Below are positions 30,145 to 41,633 of a DNA stretch of 64,000 bases, piece by piece. The stretch spans positions 169,501-233,500 of the forward strand of contig NW_026515517.1 in the NCBI RefSeq assembly GCF_014898815.1. The letters run 5' to 3'. The position numbers and the translations under genes are program-made. Position 1 is the stretch's first letter. Each line of letters opens with the position of its first letter. The stretch comes from Panonychus citri (lineage: Eukaryota; Arthropoda; Arachnida; Trombidiformes; Tetranychidae). The notes under the pieces are model-generated. The model was not told the DNA's origin, ran no database searches, and saw only the letters and a list, made by a program, of their open reading frames with translations.

Positions 30145-31984
30145 ATGAATAAAAAATCCAAACAATATGGAAGTAGTCAAGATGCTACCGGGTACCTGGT
30201 TAAGTTGAAAAATTTACCAACAAATTCATTTATGTTTGTTGTTGATTGGATTCATAATAAAAGCTCGATATTTGCAATTGGCTGTGATGCGAGTGGTTTT
30301 GCATTTAAAATGCGAATGAACATTGTTCCCGGGCTATATGTTATGTCTAACAATATTGACCTACTTCAGATACATGGTAAATTGATGAATTTCAAGGTGA
30401 AACCTACAAATTTGTATTTTCGAACAAATAATTTTACCGTCTATGATAGATTGTGTAACGTTGCCTCTTCAATTAAGCCAAAAGTGCAACTTTTCAAACT
30501 GGAAACGAGTACATTTGGTCAAGCAAAAAGTTTACATGAATCATTTCGAGCTCAGAAAACAGGTTACCAGTTCATTGGTGTATCCCAGTATTGGGAGTTA
30601 TTCCATCTTATATGTATAGAACTACTTGTTAAAAATTCTCAATTTATCTCAACGGGCACCACATCATCATGTAACACTTTTACGGATACTGACAATGACA
30701 AAAACAACAACAACAACTATGAACCTCGGTACATTTTTACATGGTTTAATGTGGACCTCGAAAAACCATCTGTATCATGGCAACCATCTGCAAAAGTCCC
30801 TGATGAACCTCCACTTCCTCCACATTCGGGATACTGCAAAAAAAAATTTAAACCAACAACAACAACAACAACAACGACAACAACTGCAGCAGCTCAAGTA
30901 TCAGTAGTAGTAGAAGAATCAGTAACAACGAGAGAAATCGATCAGAAAATCATGCTTACTGATCCAAAATTGGGTTACATTGCATTTGACTTGGAAACAG
31001 TTTCTTGTGAACCTAATCGTATTCCTACTGGTAGCGAGGCAGCTGATATTTTATTTTCTGTTTCGATTTATAACAGTGAAACGGGTAGAGTTTATTGTGG
31101 TGTATACATCCCTGTACCCGGTATAACAACAGAAAGTTTCAAAAGTGAATACTTGACCTGTGCGGCTAACAATCCAAAAGGATATCTTGTCAACAAGTTG
31201 ACAGATCCAAATTTTACTTTGATTGTTTTCGATAGTGAAATAGAGTTACTTAAATTTACACTGAACACAATTTGTGTTAGAAGTAAAATACATTTTATCA
31301 CTGGATGGAATTCAGATGCATACGATTTAGAGTTTCTCTATGAGAGGGTTAAATTTTACAATGCAACCGATTTGTTGGGACTTTTTGTTGTCCGGGAGAC
31401 AGGTTGTAAATCTCTATCTTATGCTCAACTTAATTTAGATCTGTACAAAAGCTGTGTAATAGAGTTGGGTGAATTAGAAAACCATAAATTGGGTACAGTT
31501 GCGCGTCATATTTTGCATGACTACAAAGTTGACCTGGATTCAAGGTTACTTCGTTATACATTTCGTTCAATCCAAGAAAATGGAATGTGTTACGGAGGAG
31601 TTGATACACAACAGTGTTCTCCATCTATCTACAAAGCGCTAGAGTACAATGTTAAAGATACCATACTGGTTACACAGCTACTGGGTAAACTAGACGTTCT
31701 CAATCATAGAACCGGTTTTGTGTACCGAATTGTGAAAAGTGGTATGACAATAGACAAATATCTAAACAACTATAAATCTGCTGAATATCGTGTTTTAAAT
31801 CAATGTTTTTTTATTGGTCTTAAATGTAACATTTTTCTGTGTAAGTTTAACTCTAATGTTGGTATAGTTAAATATGTTAAATCAACAAATGACAGCTATT
31901 CATCAAATCTGCTAACCAATGAAGCCAATACCAACAACAACAATGATGATGACCACCAATATCAACAACAGCAGCAGCAGCAGC

Positions 31985-32019
<35 letters not shown>

Positions 32020-33895
32020 CTTTGCCAACAACAACAACAACAACAGCAACAACATTTACAAAACAAGTGTGATGATTTTTTTCTCTCAATAGAGAATCTT
32101 GCAGATTACGTGAAAATCGTTGATATACATGGTGGTAGTGGTGGTGGTGGTGGTGATAGTGGATCAACGACAGAAAAAAAACACCCAGGTGGTGTTAATT
32201 GGTGTAACGGAAAAGCTCACCTTTACAATGTGTCCTCATACGATTATGATAAAGCTTATCCTACACTGATTGATCGTAGAAACATTTCCGATGAAACTTG
32301 TTCAATTTTTCGTGCAGACATTCTTGCTTCGATTTACGACACAATTGATTGGGCAGATGATACTTTCATAGTTTTTGATTATTTTACCCATATGCCAGAT
32401 GGAAGGGATTCATTGTATGCGTCAAAAACAGGTGGTAGCAAACCATTGGCAAAGTATTTTTTTGGGCCAGGAAGCAATTCGAAAACAGAGGCAAAAGTCA
32501 GCAGGATACCGAATAAAAAAGTTAAATCAGAAAAAGATATTTTAACCTATCAATACTTGTATGAAGGTAAATATGTTGGTGGTGAGTTTGAATTTTCTAA
32601 AGAAAATTTACTGCTACGTGGAAACGCACTTGTTATTGTTATATGGAAAAATTGGCCTTCCGTTTTATCATCAATTGTACGTGAATTCAATGCAGCCAGA
32701 GATTTCTGTAACAAGTATCGAAAAATGATTTACAATCAAGTGATTCCCATTTTACAGGATAAAATTGTCCAACTCTCAATGATGACTAATCGCTTCTCCC
32801 ATCTTGGAGCATGGATTGCTGATGGCTCTGATGATAATGATGATGATGATGATGATGATGATAACGATAGTGACGGTAGTGAAAATACTGAAAATGACAC
32901 CATTAAACCGATGAACCAGGATAATGTCGATACCGATATTGATGATGATGATGATGATAATGATGCCCTGATTGAGGGTAATTTATTGAATAGAAAACTT
33001 GGTCTTGTTTGGCCAGGATGTTCAATCTATATAACGATTGATGATGGAATCCTGGTCAAGTGTAAAACCCGAGAATGTGCAGTTAACTGTTTAGAAAATG
33101 TATCAATTGTACAATCTAAACTTGAGAGTGAAGATCGACACATGAAACCAACGGTATCCTCAATATATGGAATTGCTTCCAGACAAGTTTCCCAACTTGG
33201 TGCTGCAATAACAGCAATTAACAGAACCAATATTCTTGCCAAGGGGCAATTCTGTGTACAAAAATATTCAGCAACAATATTATTCATTGATACAGATTCT
33301 TTGTTCATCTCTACACCGGTTAACCAACGTATTGATTTGACAACTCTTTTCAACAGTAAATGGCCTGATACAACGATGCGTAAAGCTGATTATGCAGAAA
33401 TTTATTTCATTCAAAAGAAAACTAAATATGATAGGAAAAGTACCGATTCACAATTAAAGTATGTTCAAAGATGGAATGGATCAAGCTTACTACGTTCTTT
33501 CGTTAATTACATGGTGACTGACAACAGGTGTGTAACCTCTTATCAAGACATTGCCTCACTGTTCACAAGTTGGTTTGATCATTTGGAAACGTTACCATTA
33601 TCAAAAAGTATGTTTTTAGATAAAATTACACTGAAAGAAACCTATAAACACAATTGTCCTAGAAAACAATTTCAAGACTACTTGATGGCAAACAACTCAA
33701 ATAAAAATCCATATGACAACTCTACTACTACTACTACTACTACTGGTAGCATGAACTGTTTCATGTATTTTGTACCAGGAAAAGTTGAACAAACAATTTA
33801 CCGTTGTGAAGGAGAACTGTCTGATTCTACAACAACAAGTTACCCCAATGACAACCTCCCTGTACCATCATCATCGAGTGATAGCCATAAACAGC

Positions 33896-33938
<43 letters not shown>

Positions 33939-34090
33939 CGGACTGATAGCCAAAAGAAAACAACATCAAAATAACAACAGCCTTCAAAATATAATCAATA
34001 CCTATTATTCAAATAACTCATGTTCACTCAATGCTCACACAGATGCTGCTGCTACTCCTGCGGTGGCTGCTACTGGAGGTTGTACTAACT

Positions 34091-34126
<36 letters not shown>

Positions 34127-34485
34127 GTGGTGATGGTGGTGGTGGTGGTGTTGGTGAGCTCAGATTTGTTGGTAATAATAGAGATTACATACCTACAACT
34201 GAACTTGTTGTCTCAAGCGGAAAGAGCGGATACTACCTTGAGAGTCACTTACACGCAGAGTCAAAGAGAAAAATAACCAATGAAGACAAATTACCTTTAT
34301 GGTTATCAAAAATTAATTTATACCTGTTCTTTTCTCAGGTACTTCAAACAGTAACTAATTTACTTGAGTTTAACATTAACGAGAACTCTGCATGTAAAGT
34401 ACCAATAATTTTGGACCAAGGTAAAATGAAACAACTTATATTAAAATCATTTATAGAATGGCATTGTAAGAATTTTTTCTCATAA
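30145..34485 (+). CDS. family B DNA polymerase, large viral type
   Basis: 1,446 aa from the ATG at 30,145, since an upstream TTG is discounted. It should replicate a large dsDNA genome in the nucleus. The 3'-5' exonuclease motifs are present: Exo I D282-x-E284 (FDLET), Exo II N389 to D394 (NSDAYD) and Exo III Y501-x3-D505. Polymerase motif A is D700YDKAYP706, where SLYP is more usual. Motif B is K1001PTVSSIYG1009, with Ser in place of the usual Asn. Motif C is D1049TDS, and KKTKY follows at 1091-1095. All catalytic acids are intact. Long Thr, Gln, Asp and Gly homopeptides are inserted between motifs, which explains a length well above the roughly 1,000 aa usual for baculovirus-like enzymes. 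Family-level placement (nudivirus, nimavirus, hytrosavirus or other) cannot be made by eye. Confidence 0.93.
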
Positions 34486-34570
34486 ACTAAAGTGGTACCA
34501 GTGTGTTGCCCCTATAAAACCAGTATTCTTTTCGGACATTTCCAAGCGCTAACCATACAATTGATTGAAC

Positions 34571-35483
34571 ATGGTTGAGGTTCAAGTTCAATCACAGTTA
34601 ACACCATTTGTGCTTGCCCATATACTTGACGATGTACCCAAGCTTGTCCATGCAATCCATAAAGAATTCAATGTAACCACTACCCATGCCTATAATAAAC
34701 TTATAGCCAATTTACAGTTTATCTTGAAAAATGAGAAACAGTTACACAGTAAAATTCGTAATGCTGGATTCACGCGTAATGTTGTACAAGCAGAAGAAGA
34801 GTTACTAGAAAAGTATTCAAAATGTATGAGTGATCGTGAAGCACTTAAGAAAAGCTACAGTGAATGTGAGCGACGTTTAGCCAATGCACTAGCTACCATA
34901 AGAACATTAAAATTGTATAACAGTGCAATAGGCCGTAAGAATGCAAAGTTAGTTGCAACTGCTACCCTGCGAAATCGTACATCTTTGGCACTGGCAGATC
35001 GCAAAAAGAGACACAGTGCAATTTGCAACCGTGCAACACAACAGCAGCAGGGATGCAGTAATATACAAGGAGCACAACAGAGTCAGAAAAAAATCAACTT
35101 TCTACAAAGCACACAAAAAGATCATACCAGAAAAAACATTGAACCTACCCACAAAAGGGAAAGCCGACTACACAGACAACCGGGTAAACAACAAGAGCAA
35201 GAGTTTACAAATTGGCAAACAGCAAACAGTAATACCCACACCCTTGATAACCGCGTAACCGATATTGAAAAATCATCAAATACGTATGGACAAAGCACTG
35301 GTAATAATGGTAATAATGATAACACTATTGATTATGATTCAATAACCAAGCTTTCACAACAACAACAACAACAACAACACGAGTTGGGAAACAACAACAA
35401 TCATATAGATGAGAACACACAAGCATTGAATGCAAGCAATGTTCACAATCAACATGATCAACAGACGAGTAGACCCGATGATA

Positions 35484-35526
<43 letters not shown>

Positions 35527-36319
35527 GGGTGATGATGAGAATAATGATGCTGATGCTGATGTTGGTAGAGCAACACAATCATCATCATCATCATCATCAT
35601 CATCAGTTTTCTCTACAGAAGATACGATTAAACAAGAATTAGAGAAAATTGCAGATGTAGGACAACTGCAAAATATCGGGCTTCGATTCATTAATGTTTT
35701 CAATGAATGCATGAACGCAACAAAGAGACCTCAACAAGATCATATACGTTTACAAGTTATACATATACATGGTCTGGTAAACGAAGTGAAAATGTCAGAT
35801 CTTCCAGATGCTAATGTATCGTCAGTTGTAATTGACAGTGATACAACAAGTGACATGATGCTTTCTACTCATGGTGTGACAGAAAGTTCTACACTTGTTG
35901 AACGAATATCTCAATTTCGTGAAATTTTGAGTGAAATCAATAGTACTGTGTTTCACAGGTTACTTCTGCTACAAGAAAAAAGTCCAAACGTTGTGCGGAA
36001 CATGCTCACTACAGGATATCTAGGATCTCTTCTAAATGATGTTGAATCAGGACAAATACTTGAAACATTAACAAATAAAGATTTCATTGCGCAAATTGGT
36101 GCTATTTTACGAGATCGTTTCTCACAGCTTAACAAAACAGATACATATCGTGAAACTATTATCCCTGGTACTTCTGACTTGTGGTATAGCAATGAAAATG
36201 ACGATGCAATAACTCTAGCTATCTATGTAAGCTTCTACAAAATGATGAGTAGAAAACATGCCGCAATGAAAGAAGGCTACTGTGCTGGGAAACGATCGAG
36301 AATTGAACCGGATGCTTGA
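34571..36319 (+). CDS. coiled-coil protein downstream of DNA polymerase
   Basis: 582 aa from the ATG at 34,571, which is 85 bp after the polymerase stop and on the same strand. The N-terminal 130 residues form a probable coiled coil (EEELLEKYSKCMSDREALKK, then ECERRLANALATIRTLK). The middle is Gln/Asn-rich with an Asp run (GAT repeats, about 35,475-35,530) and a Ser run. The C-terminal 230 residues are folded, helical and non-repetitive (ERISQFREILSEINSTVFHRLL). The close spacing suggests co-regulation with the polymerase. It might be a replication accessory protein, but no motif proves that. Confidence 0.7.
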
Positions 36320-36541
36320 ATTTACAAACTAGTAACAGTAGTAAGCATCGTACAAACTCTCACTATCACATCGTTCATCCCCAGACTGAAGAGACTAGAC
36401 AAATAGCTAGATAGCTAGATAGCTGGATAAATAGATAGATAGAGAGAGAGAGAGAAAGAAAGAGAGAGAGAAAGGTTTGACATTGTTTATTTTTTTTCTG
36501 CTAAGCAGATCTTTTTTATTTAATGTAATTCATTCTGACAT
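36320..36541. repeat. GATA/GA microsatellite in a convergent spacer
   Basis: A run of TAGATAGC and GATAGATA motifs (36,402-36,445) passes into GAGAGA (to about 36,475). It separates convergent genes. Confidence 0.7.
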
Positions 36542-37845
36542 TCAGACAAACATAGGCATAAAGGGGTGAACATATGGTTGTAAATTGCCACGATAATGAT
36601 GATTCTGATGGTGATTCTGATGATGATTCTGATGATGATTTTGATGATAATTCTGATGATGTTTACGGGTTACTTGCGATTGAACTGGTTTTCTCGATTT
36701 GATATTTCGACGTGTTCTATTATTTTTTCGTAGTGTTCTCGATCTAGCAAACCAATCGGTTATTGTTGCTATAGGTATATGGTTTAGTTGTTGACTTTGT
36801 TGTTGGTGGTGGTGCTTGCCGTGTTTTGTTTGCGTAACTGGTTCTCGAGTCAGTAAGTGATTGAAACCTTTTCTAGCAAAATATCCGAACATTGTTTGTA
36901 ATGCTTTACAAAATGAACAGTAGGGTGATCGCAAAGGACAAAACGCTAACAAATTTATACAATTTTGTTCTGGGTATACTTTGACGTGTACCAGCCGATC
37001 ATTCATGAATGGGTAGAAAGGTTGACATGGGTATGTCAAAAAATTGTACAATTGATTGGTAGTATCATCATTGTACAATATTTTAGTCAATTTGTATTTA
37101 ACGATTAAATTGTTTATATTACCAGTGTGGCTGTGTATAGCATAGTCTAAAATTTTTCCACTCAAACGATTAAACACAATAAGACAAAAATCTTTATAAT
37201 ACTTTTTCTGTTCGAGTAGCATATTATTTGTTTGCGGTTTTGCGGCGTAAATTGGATGCATGGGAAACTGGCCCACTTTGTTTCCTTGTCCCGTTCCTTG
37301 ATGTTCCCCAATGTTATAATTGTTACTACCATTGCTGCTGCTGCTGCTGCTGCTGCTACTAAAGGAAGCTATAATATCTGCATAAAGCGCACCATGATGT
37401 GTATTGGGTCGTACATGGATTAGTTGATGGTTTCTTGATACGCTAGCACAAGTACTGGCAATCATTTTTGTGTAGAAAGCTCCAAAAAAACCAACAATTT
37501 CATTGGCATGGATAATGTTGGACTGATAAGTGTTAATTACAAACTCTTGTAACTTTCTTTCAATAATATCACAATTTTCTGGTAATACAACGTTATTCTG
37601 TGTAAACGACAGCGTTTCATTTATACTTGGATTCCAAATTTTATTTTGCAGAATTTGTGAGATTGTAACAGTGTTATTACAAATGATACTTTTACCGTCA
37701 ACAATAAATGAAATAGTTGGAACAGTCAAATCTGTCTCTAAAGAGGATTCAATTAATTGTAAAATTTCTCGCTGTATTTGAATTCGTTCTTTTTCATTCT
37801 TTTCACAAAATACTTGTGCCAGTGAACCAATTGTTATTGTTATAC

Positions 37846-37881
<36 letters not shown>

Positions 37882-38362
37882 TGCCACCATCAGCAGCGAC
37901 AGCAGTAGCAGCGACAGCAGTAGCAGCATTATCGTTATCGTTGTCACTATTATCATTATTACCACCACCACCACCACGGAAAAAGTCACTGCAACCGCGA
38001 TTATCATCATACGCATCCTCGCCAACAGAACGGGTATCCACAAGCATAGTCAGATCATCGTTATCATGTTCAATATTTTTGAAGGCAACCATTTCACTCA
38101 TATTGTGGGATTCTTGGCCAGAGCACGGTTGTTGTAAAATACTTTCTGTTATGCTATCCACATCACTTATCGGTAGGGTTGTTAGCGAAAGTGAGCGATT
38201 TTCATTTTTTCTTGAAACGATGTCTTTTTTGTTACAGTGGATCTTGCTACCTTTATCGTGAGTAGCATCGTGATCATTGTAGATACCATCTACATCTTTT
38301 TCTGTGAACTCCTTGCCCGCTGAATACATGTACAGCTCGCTTTTCCGATCTGAAATGCTCAT
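36542..38362 (-). CDS. hypothetical protein with acidic tract and His/Gln/Asn repeats
   Basis: This 606-aa protein starts at an ATG. Residues 1-130 are charged. Then come Asn/Asp and Ala tracts and a run of Asp (GAT repeats, + strand 37,848-37,878). Two folded blocks follow. One is at about 190-310 (ITIGSLAQVFCEKNEKERI to FFGAFYTKMIA) and the other at about 360-500 (DFCLIVFNRLSGK, then CPLRSPYCSFCKALQTMFGYF with a Cys cluster). The C-terminus has five HQN/HHQN repeats within a very basic, His-rich tail. It is divergent from 38,466, with only 103 bp between starts. No named family is recognised. Confidence 0.68.
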
Positions 38363-38465
38363 CGCTTACCTATCAAAGTATAAATATAGAGATAAAAAAC
38401 TCATAAGTGCCTATACTTAACTAACAATAATCAATTGTAATAATAAAGCCACATAACAATCAAAA

Positions 38466-39179
38466 ATGATACAAGATTCTCTTCTCTGGAATCAACTTGC
38501 AACCCAAACAATTTACGAGAATCCACAATTGAAAAAACTTGAAACAACCTCATATAAAATACCAACTTCAATAGATTCAAGATTTTCAGAACACTCTAAA
38601 AAACTGGTTAAAGTAAAATCTTCATCACCAAGCACAACACTAAATACACTACAACAGTCGAACAAGTTTTATGGTTTACATAATGTTTCAAGTGTTTTTT
38701 CTTACTTGCCTCGAGGTTCAATTTATGATTCCAAGTTTGTCATTAAAGGAGCAACAGATTTTCGAAGTTGTTCAACAATAGATGTCCAAAATTCTCCTCG
38801 AAACAATAAAGCACCAATAAACAATGAGATAATAGTGAAAAATGATTCAACATTGTTTGTCAAATGTCAACCGCATCAGCACAAAAGTAATTCGCTATTT
38901 GTGGAACCATTTGGCACAGAGAATCAAAGAGAACAAACGCACGGACTAAACATATACAATAATCACCGCGCAACACCAACAACAACAATACCGAAAAAGT
39001 CTAATTCACAAAAGCTTGCAGAAGATTATACTGATGATTATGGTGACGTCCGGAATCACCATAATGACCGTCAATTGGCAGCATCAGCAGCAACGACAAT
39101 GTATGAAGATGATGACCCATCCAATAGTTTAGAGTATTATGACAATATGTCGAAAAATATAGATTATTTTGCAGACTAG
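38466..39179 (+). CDS. hypothetical protein
   Basis: This 237-aa protein starts at an ATG in the context CAAAAATG. It is Asn/Ser/Thr-rich with little predicted structure and ends in an acidic Tyr/Asp-rich tail (YEDDDPSNSLEYYDNMSKN). There is no Cys cluster, membrane segment or signal peptide. It shares a very short divergent promoter with the gene at 36,542. The open frame of 237 codons in AT-rich DNA and the neat spacing argue for a real gene. Function unknown. Confidence 0.6.
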   Translation: MIQDSLLWNQLATQTIYENPQLKKLETTSYKIPTSIDSRFSEHSKKLVKVKSSSPSTTLNTLQQSNKFYGLHNVSSVFSYLPRGSIYDSKFVIKGATDFRSCSTIDVQNSPRNNKAPINNEIIVKNDSTLFVKCQPHQHKSNSLFVEPFGTENQREQTHGLNIYNNHRATPTTTIPKKSNSQKLAEDYTDDYGDVRNHHNDRQLAASAATTMYEDDDPSNSLEYYDNMSKNIDYFAD

Positions 39180-39636
39180 AAATATCATACCAGCCAATGT
39201 CATTTTATTGTCATTTCATTGTTCAATACACATGCACACACACAGCAGGTTGTATACAATGATACAATGATTGATGAGATATTTTGATGATTCTATTGTG
39301 TCTATCCAAACAATAGTCCGAATAAATAATTTTTATATCGTATTGATAGTATATATATTTTATTTTTGCAATTCATATACATATAATATATTGTGAAAAT
39401 AGGCTTAAACATCGCATAAGCCTCTAGAATACGCAATCATTTCATTTAACCGTATCTTACCTATATCGTGTGTGTGTCATAACTCTTCCCATTTGTTTTA
39501 TATATAATAAAATGAAAACAATACTTGTCAATGTATTATATACAGTGATGGCTACTTGTGAGCTGTGTGTACAATCAAAAAACATGTAGTATAAAATGTA
39601 GGAGTCATATGGTAGTATTAGGTTAGGTGTTAGGTT
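39180..39636. other. intergenic, no gene seen
   Basis: 457 bp of AT-rich DNA between convergent genes, with AATAAA motifs near 39,321 and a short ACAC run. No ORF. Confidence 0.45.
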
Positions 39637-39987
39637 TCATGGAATTGTTGAGCTGTTGATGTTGTTGTTGTTGTTGTTGTTGTTGTTGATATTCCGTGAC
39701 AAAATTCTTGCAATTTTACGTCTATGCTCATCTCTTATAAATTTTTCACATAGTCTAGCTCCTCCACAGTTCAAATTACAGAATGCAGCGTCTAGTAAAG
39801 AATCGAAACTTCCAGAACAAGTAGCATGTAAGCAGATGTACAGTTTATGAGAGTTTCTTAAATGAATTTTTCTCGAACGATTAGTTTTAAATGTCATTTT
39901 ACAGTTTCCATATGTACATTGTAAAAGAGAGTTTTTTTTCTGGTCCGGTTCACGATGCTGTAAAACTGTACAACTTTCGTTATTCAT
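39637..39987 (-). CDS. two-finger zinc protein (family member 7)
   Basis: The only in-frame ATG that keeps both fingers is at 39,987 (116 aa). The longer frame begins at a GTG and has no ATG before its upstream stop. Finger 1 is classical: C24-x4-C29-x12-H42-x4-H47. Finger 2 is C52-x4-C57-x12-C70-x3-C74, the family spacing with Cys in place of the last His. A basic helix (KFIRDEHRRKIARILSR) and a poly-Asn tail (about 9 Asn) end the protein. Probably a DNA- or RNA-binding regulator like the cluster at 13.9-19.6 kb, 20 kb away. Confidence 0.7.
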   Translation of the reverse strand: MNNESCTVLQHREPDQKKNSLLQCTYGNCKMTFKTNRSRKIHLRNSHKLYICLHATCSGSFDSLLDAAFCNLNCGGARLCEKFIRDEHRRKIARILSRNINNNNNNNNNINSSTIP

Positions 39988-40705
39988 TCTGCGCTTGTAT
40001 ATTGTATATCGCTCCAAAGTTTTGTTGAACGTGTTACTCACAAAGTATAATATAACCGATTGATATAATATTTATCTTAATGACGAAAACTGAAGCATAA
40101 ACCGAGCATTATTCCAAACTATTTTTCATTACTTTTTGGCGATAAACAAAGAATATAAATCAAAAATATTGAAAACGAAAGCAAAAGAGAGAGAGAGAGA
40201 TTTCACAATATATCAAATATTTACTTGACTGTATACACTATTTTTTGATACAAGGATAGTAACATGGATAAGAGTTATAGCCACAGCTATGAAAATCAAA
40301 ATATAAAAAATATACTACGGATCAATTGGTCTTTAAGTCAAGGTACAAAACTAAAATGAACGAAAAATTCTCATTGAGTTTTGTTTTTATTTACATTAGG
40401 TGGAACAAGTTTCAAACACCACGGAACGGATTACACATCAGAAAAAAATAGGTGCATAAGAAAGAAAGAGAGAGAGAGAGAGAGCACGAGAGAATGAAAG
40501 AAAAATAGGTATTATATAAGAAAAAATGTGTGAATGTGTGTTTAGCAGAGACACACACAGAGAGAGAGAGAGAGAGAGATAGAGATAAAAATAAAGGAAA
40601 ACTATTTGTTACATTACAAGATGTTATAATAATAACAGCTACTCATAGTTGAATAAGTGTGAGCTGAAGAAAGTTAATATCAAAATATTATCCACTGTTG
40701 GAGTC
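39988..40705. other. intergenic with GA microsatellites and promoter
   Basis: 718 bp containing GAGAGA runs (40,186-40,200, 40,467-40,484 and 40,559-40,580). TATATAAG at 40,513-40,520 probably serves the next gene. No ORF. Confidence 0.5.
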
Positions 40706-41026
40706 ATGTGCCAAATGTCAGACCTTATAAAAACTGAGATAGTAGTACAAGAAAATGAAATAGCTCAAGTGAGAAGAGTGACCTTTCACAAGACTGCACT
40801 TAACGTTAACAACTATTGGTCGGTTGTGTTGTACACATGTAAAATACCATTTCACAGGGTATCATTTTGTCGTCCATCAGAGATGAAAAAGTACATCTTA
40901 AAAGAAACTGGTTTACTGTTGTGCCCTTCAAGTAAATGTATTGCAATTCACAGAACAGAGTCTGAAAAAAATCGCTGCTCATTAAAACATTACATTGAAA
41001 ACTTCATCAAACAGAGAAACATGAAC

Positions 41027-41057
<31 letters not shown>

Positions 41058-41071
41058 CAAAACCATGTTAA
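40706..41071 (+). CDS. small zinc-finger-like protein (family member 8)
   Basis: The ATG at 40,706 gives 121 aa, and the ATG at 40,715 is also possible. The longer frame starts at a TTG. The finger is C73-x4-C78-x12-C91-x3-H95, exact family spacing. C45 and C55 lie upstream in a YTCKIPFH stretch like those of the proteins at 2,418 and 16,601. The C-terminus is poly-Gln encoded by CAA repeats, with no basic tail. The N-terminal half aligns loosely with the 2,418 protein (IVVQENEIAQVRRVTF against VIVKENKYIKVVKFSF), linking the first and last genes of the cluster. Confidence 0.68.
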
Positions 41072-41633
41072 ATGGGTATACAAGCCATCTTTACCATCAT
41101 CATCAGCACGGAAACAACCAACAATTATAGTCTAAATTTTTTTCGCGTTGTAAATAACAAATAAACGAAAATTACTGAATTGTAATGAAACATTGTTTTG
41201 CATTCATTTTCGTGCTATGCATCATATGCATCAATTTATCAGCGTTTGCATAGAAAGTGTTTATAAATAATCAATCAATCATCAATAATCAATTATCAGT
41301 TGCTATGGAAGCTATCAAGGCAAGTCAGGTTGTTGATGATCATGATGATGCTGTCAGATGTCTTATATAAATCACATTTTTTCCATTTTTGAGTTCATAT
41401 TTCTAACTTCGTGTAACACCTACAGATGACAGCAGACAGTGTACTGTTTTCATCCGTCTTATTGTACTTTTCTATCAATTACAGTATATAGGCTATATAT
41501 TAAATGATACGTGATATAACCGTAGTAATCGCTGAAATGTGCAGAAATGATACTTCAACATCGTGAATGGTCCTGAAGAACCTGTCAACTGTTTTCAAAT
41601 AATTTAATTTGATCTAAAGTTAAAATCAAAAAA
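41072..41633. other. intergenic, no gene seen
   Basis: 562 bp with AATAAA near 41,159 and repeated AATCAATCATCAAT motifs at 41,268-41,300. No ORF or clear TATA box is present. Confidence 0.45.

Noticed and set aside
30145..34485. Polinton/Maverick polymerase
   Set aside because: I see no protein-primed polymerase insertions, integrase, packaging ATPase or terminal inverted repeats nearby. Gene content and hr-like arrays fit a large nuclear virus better, though a sequence search should confirm.
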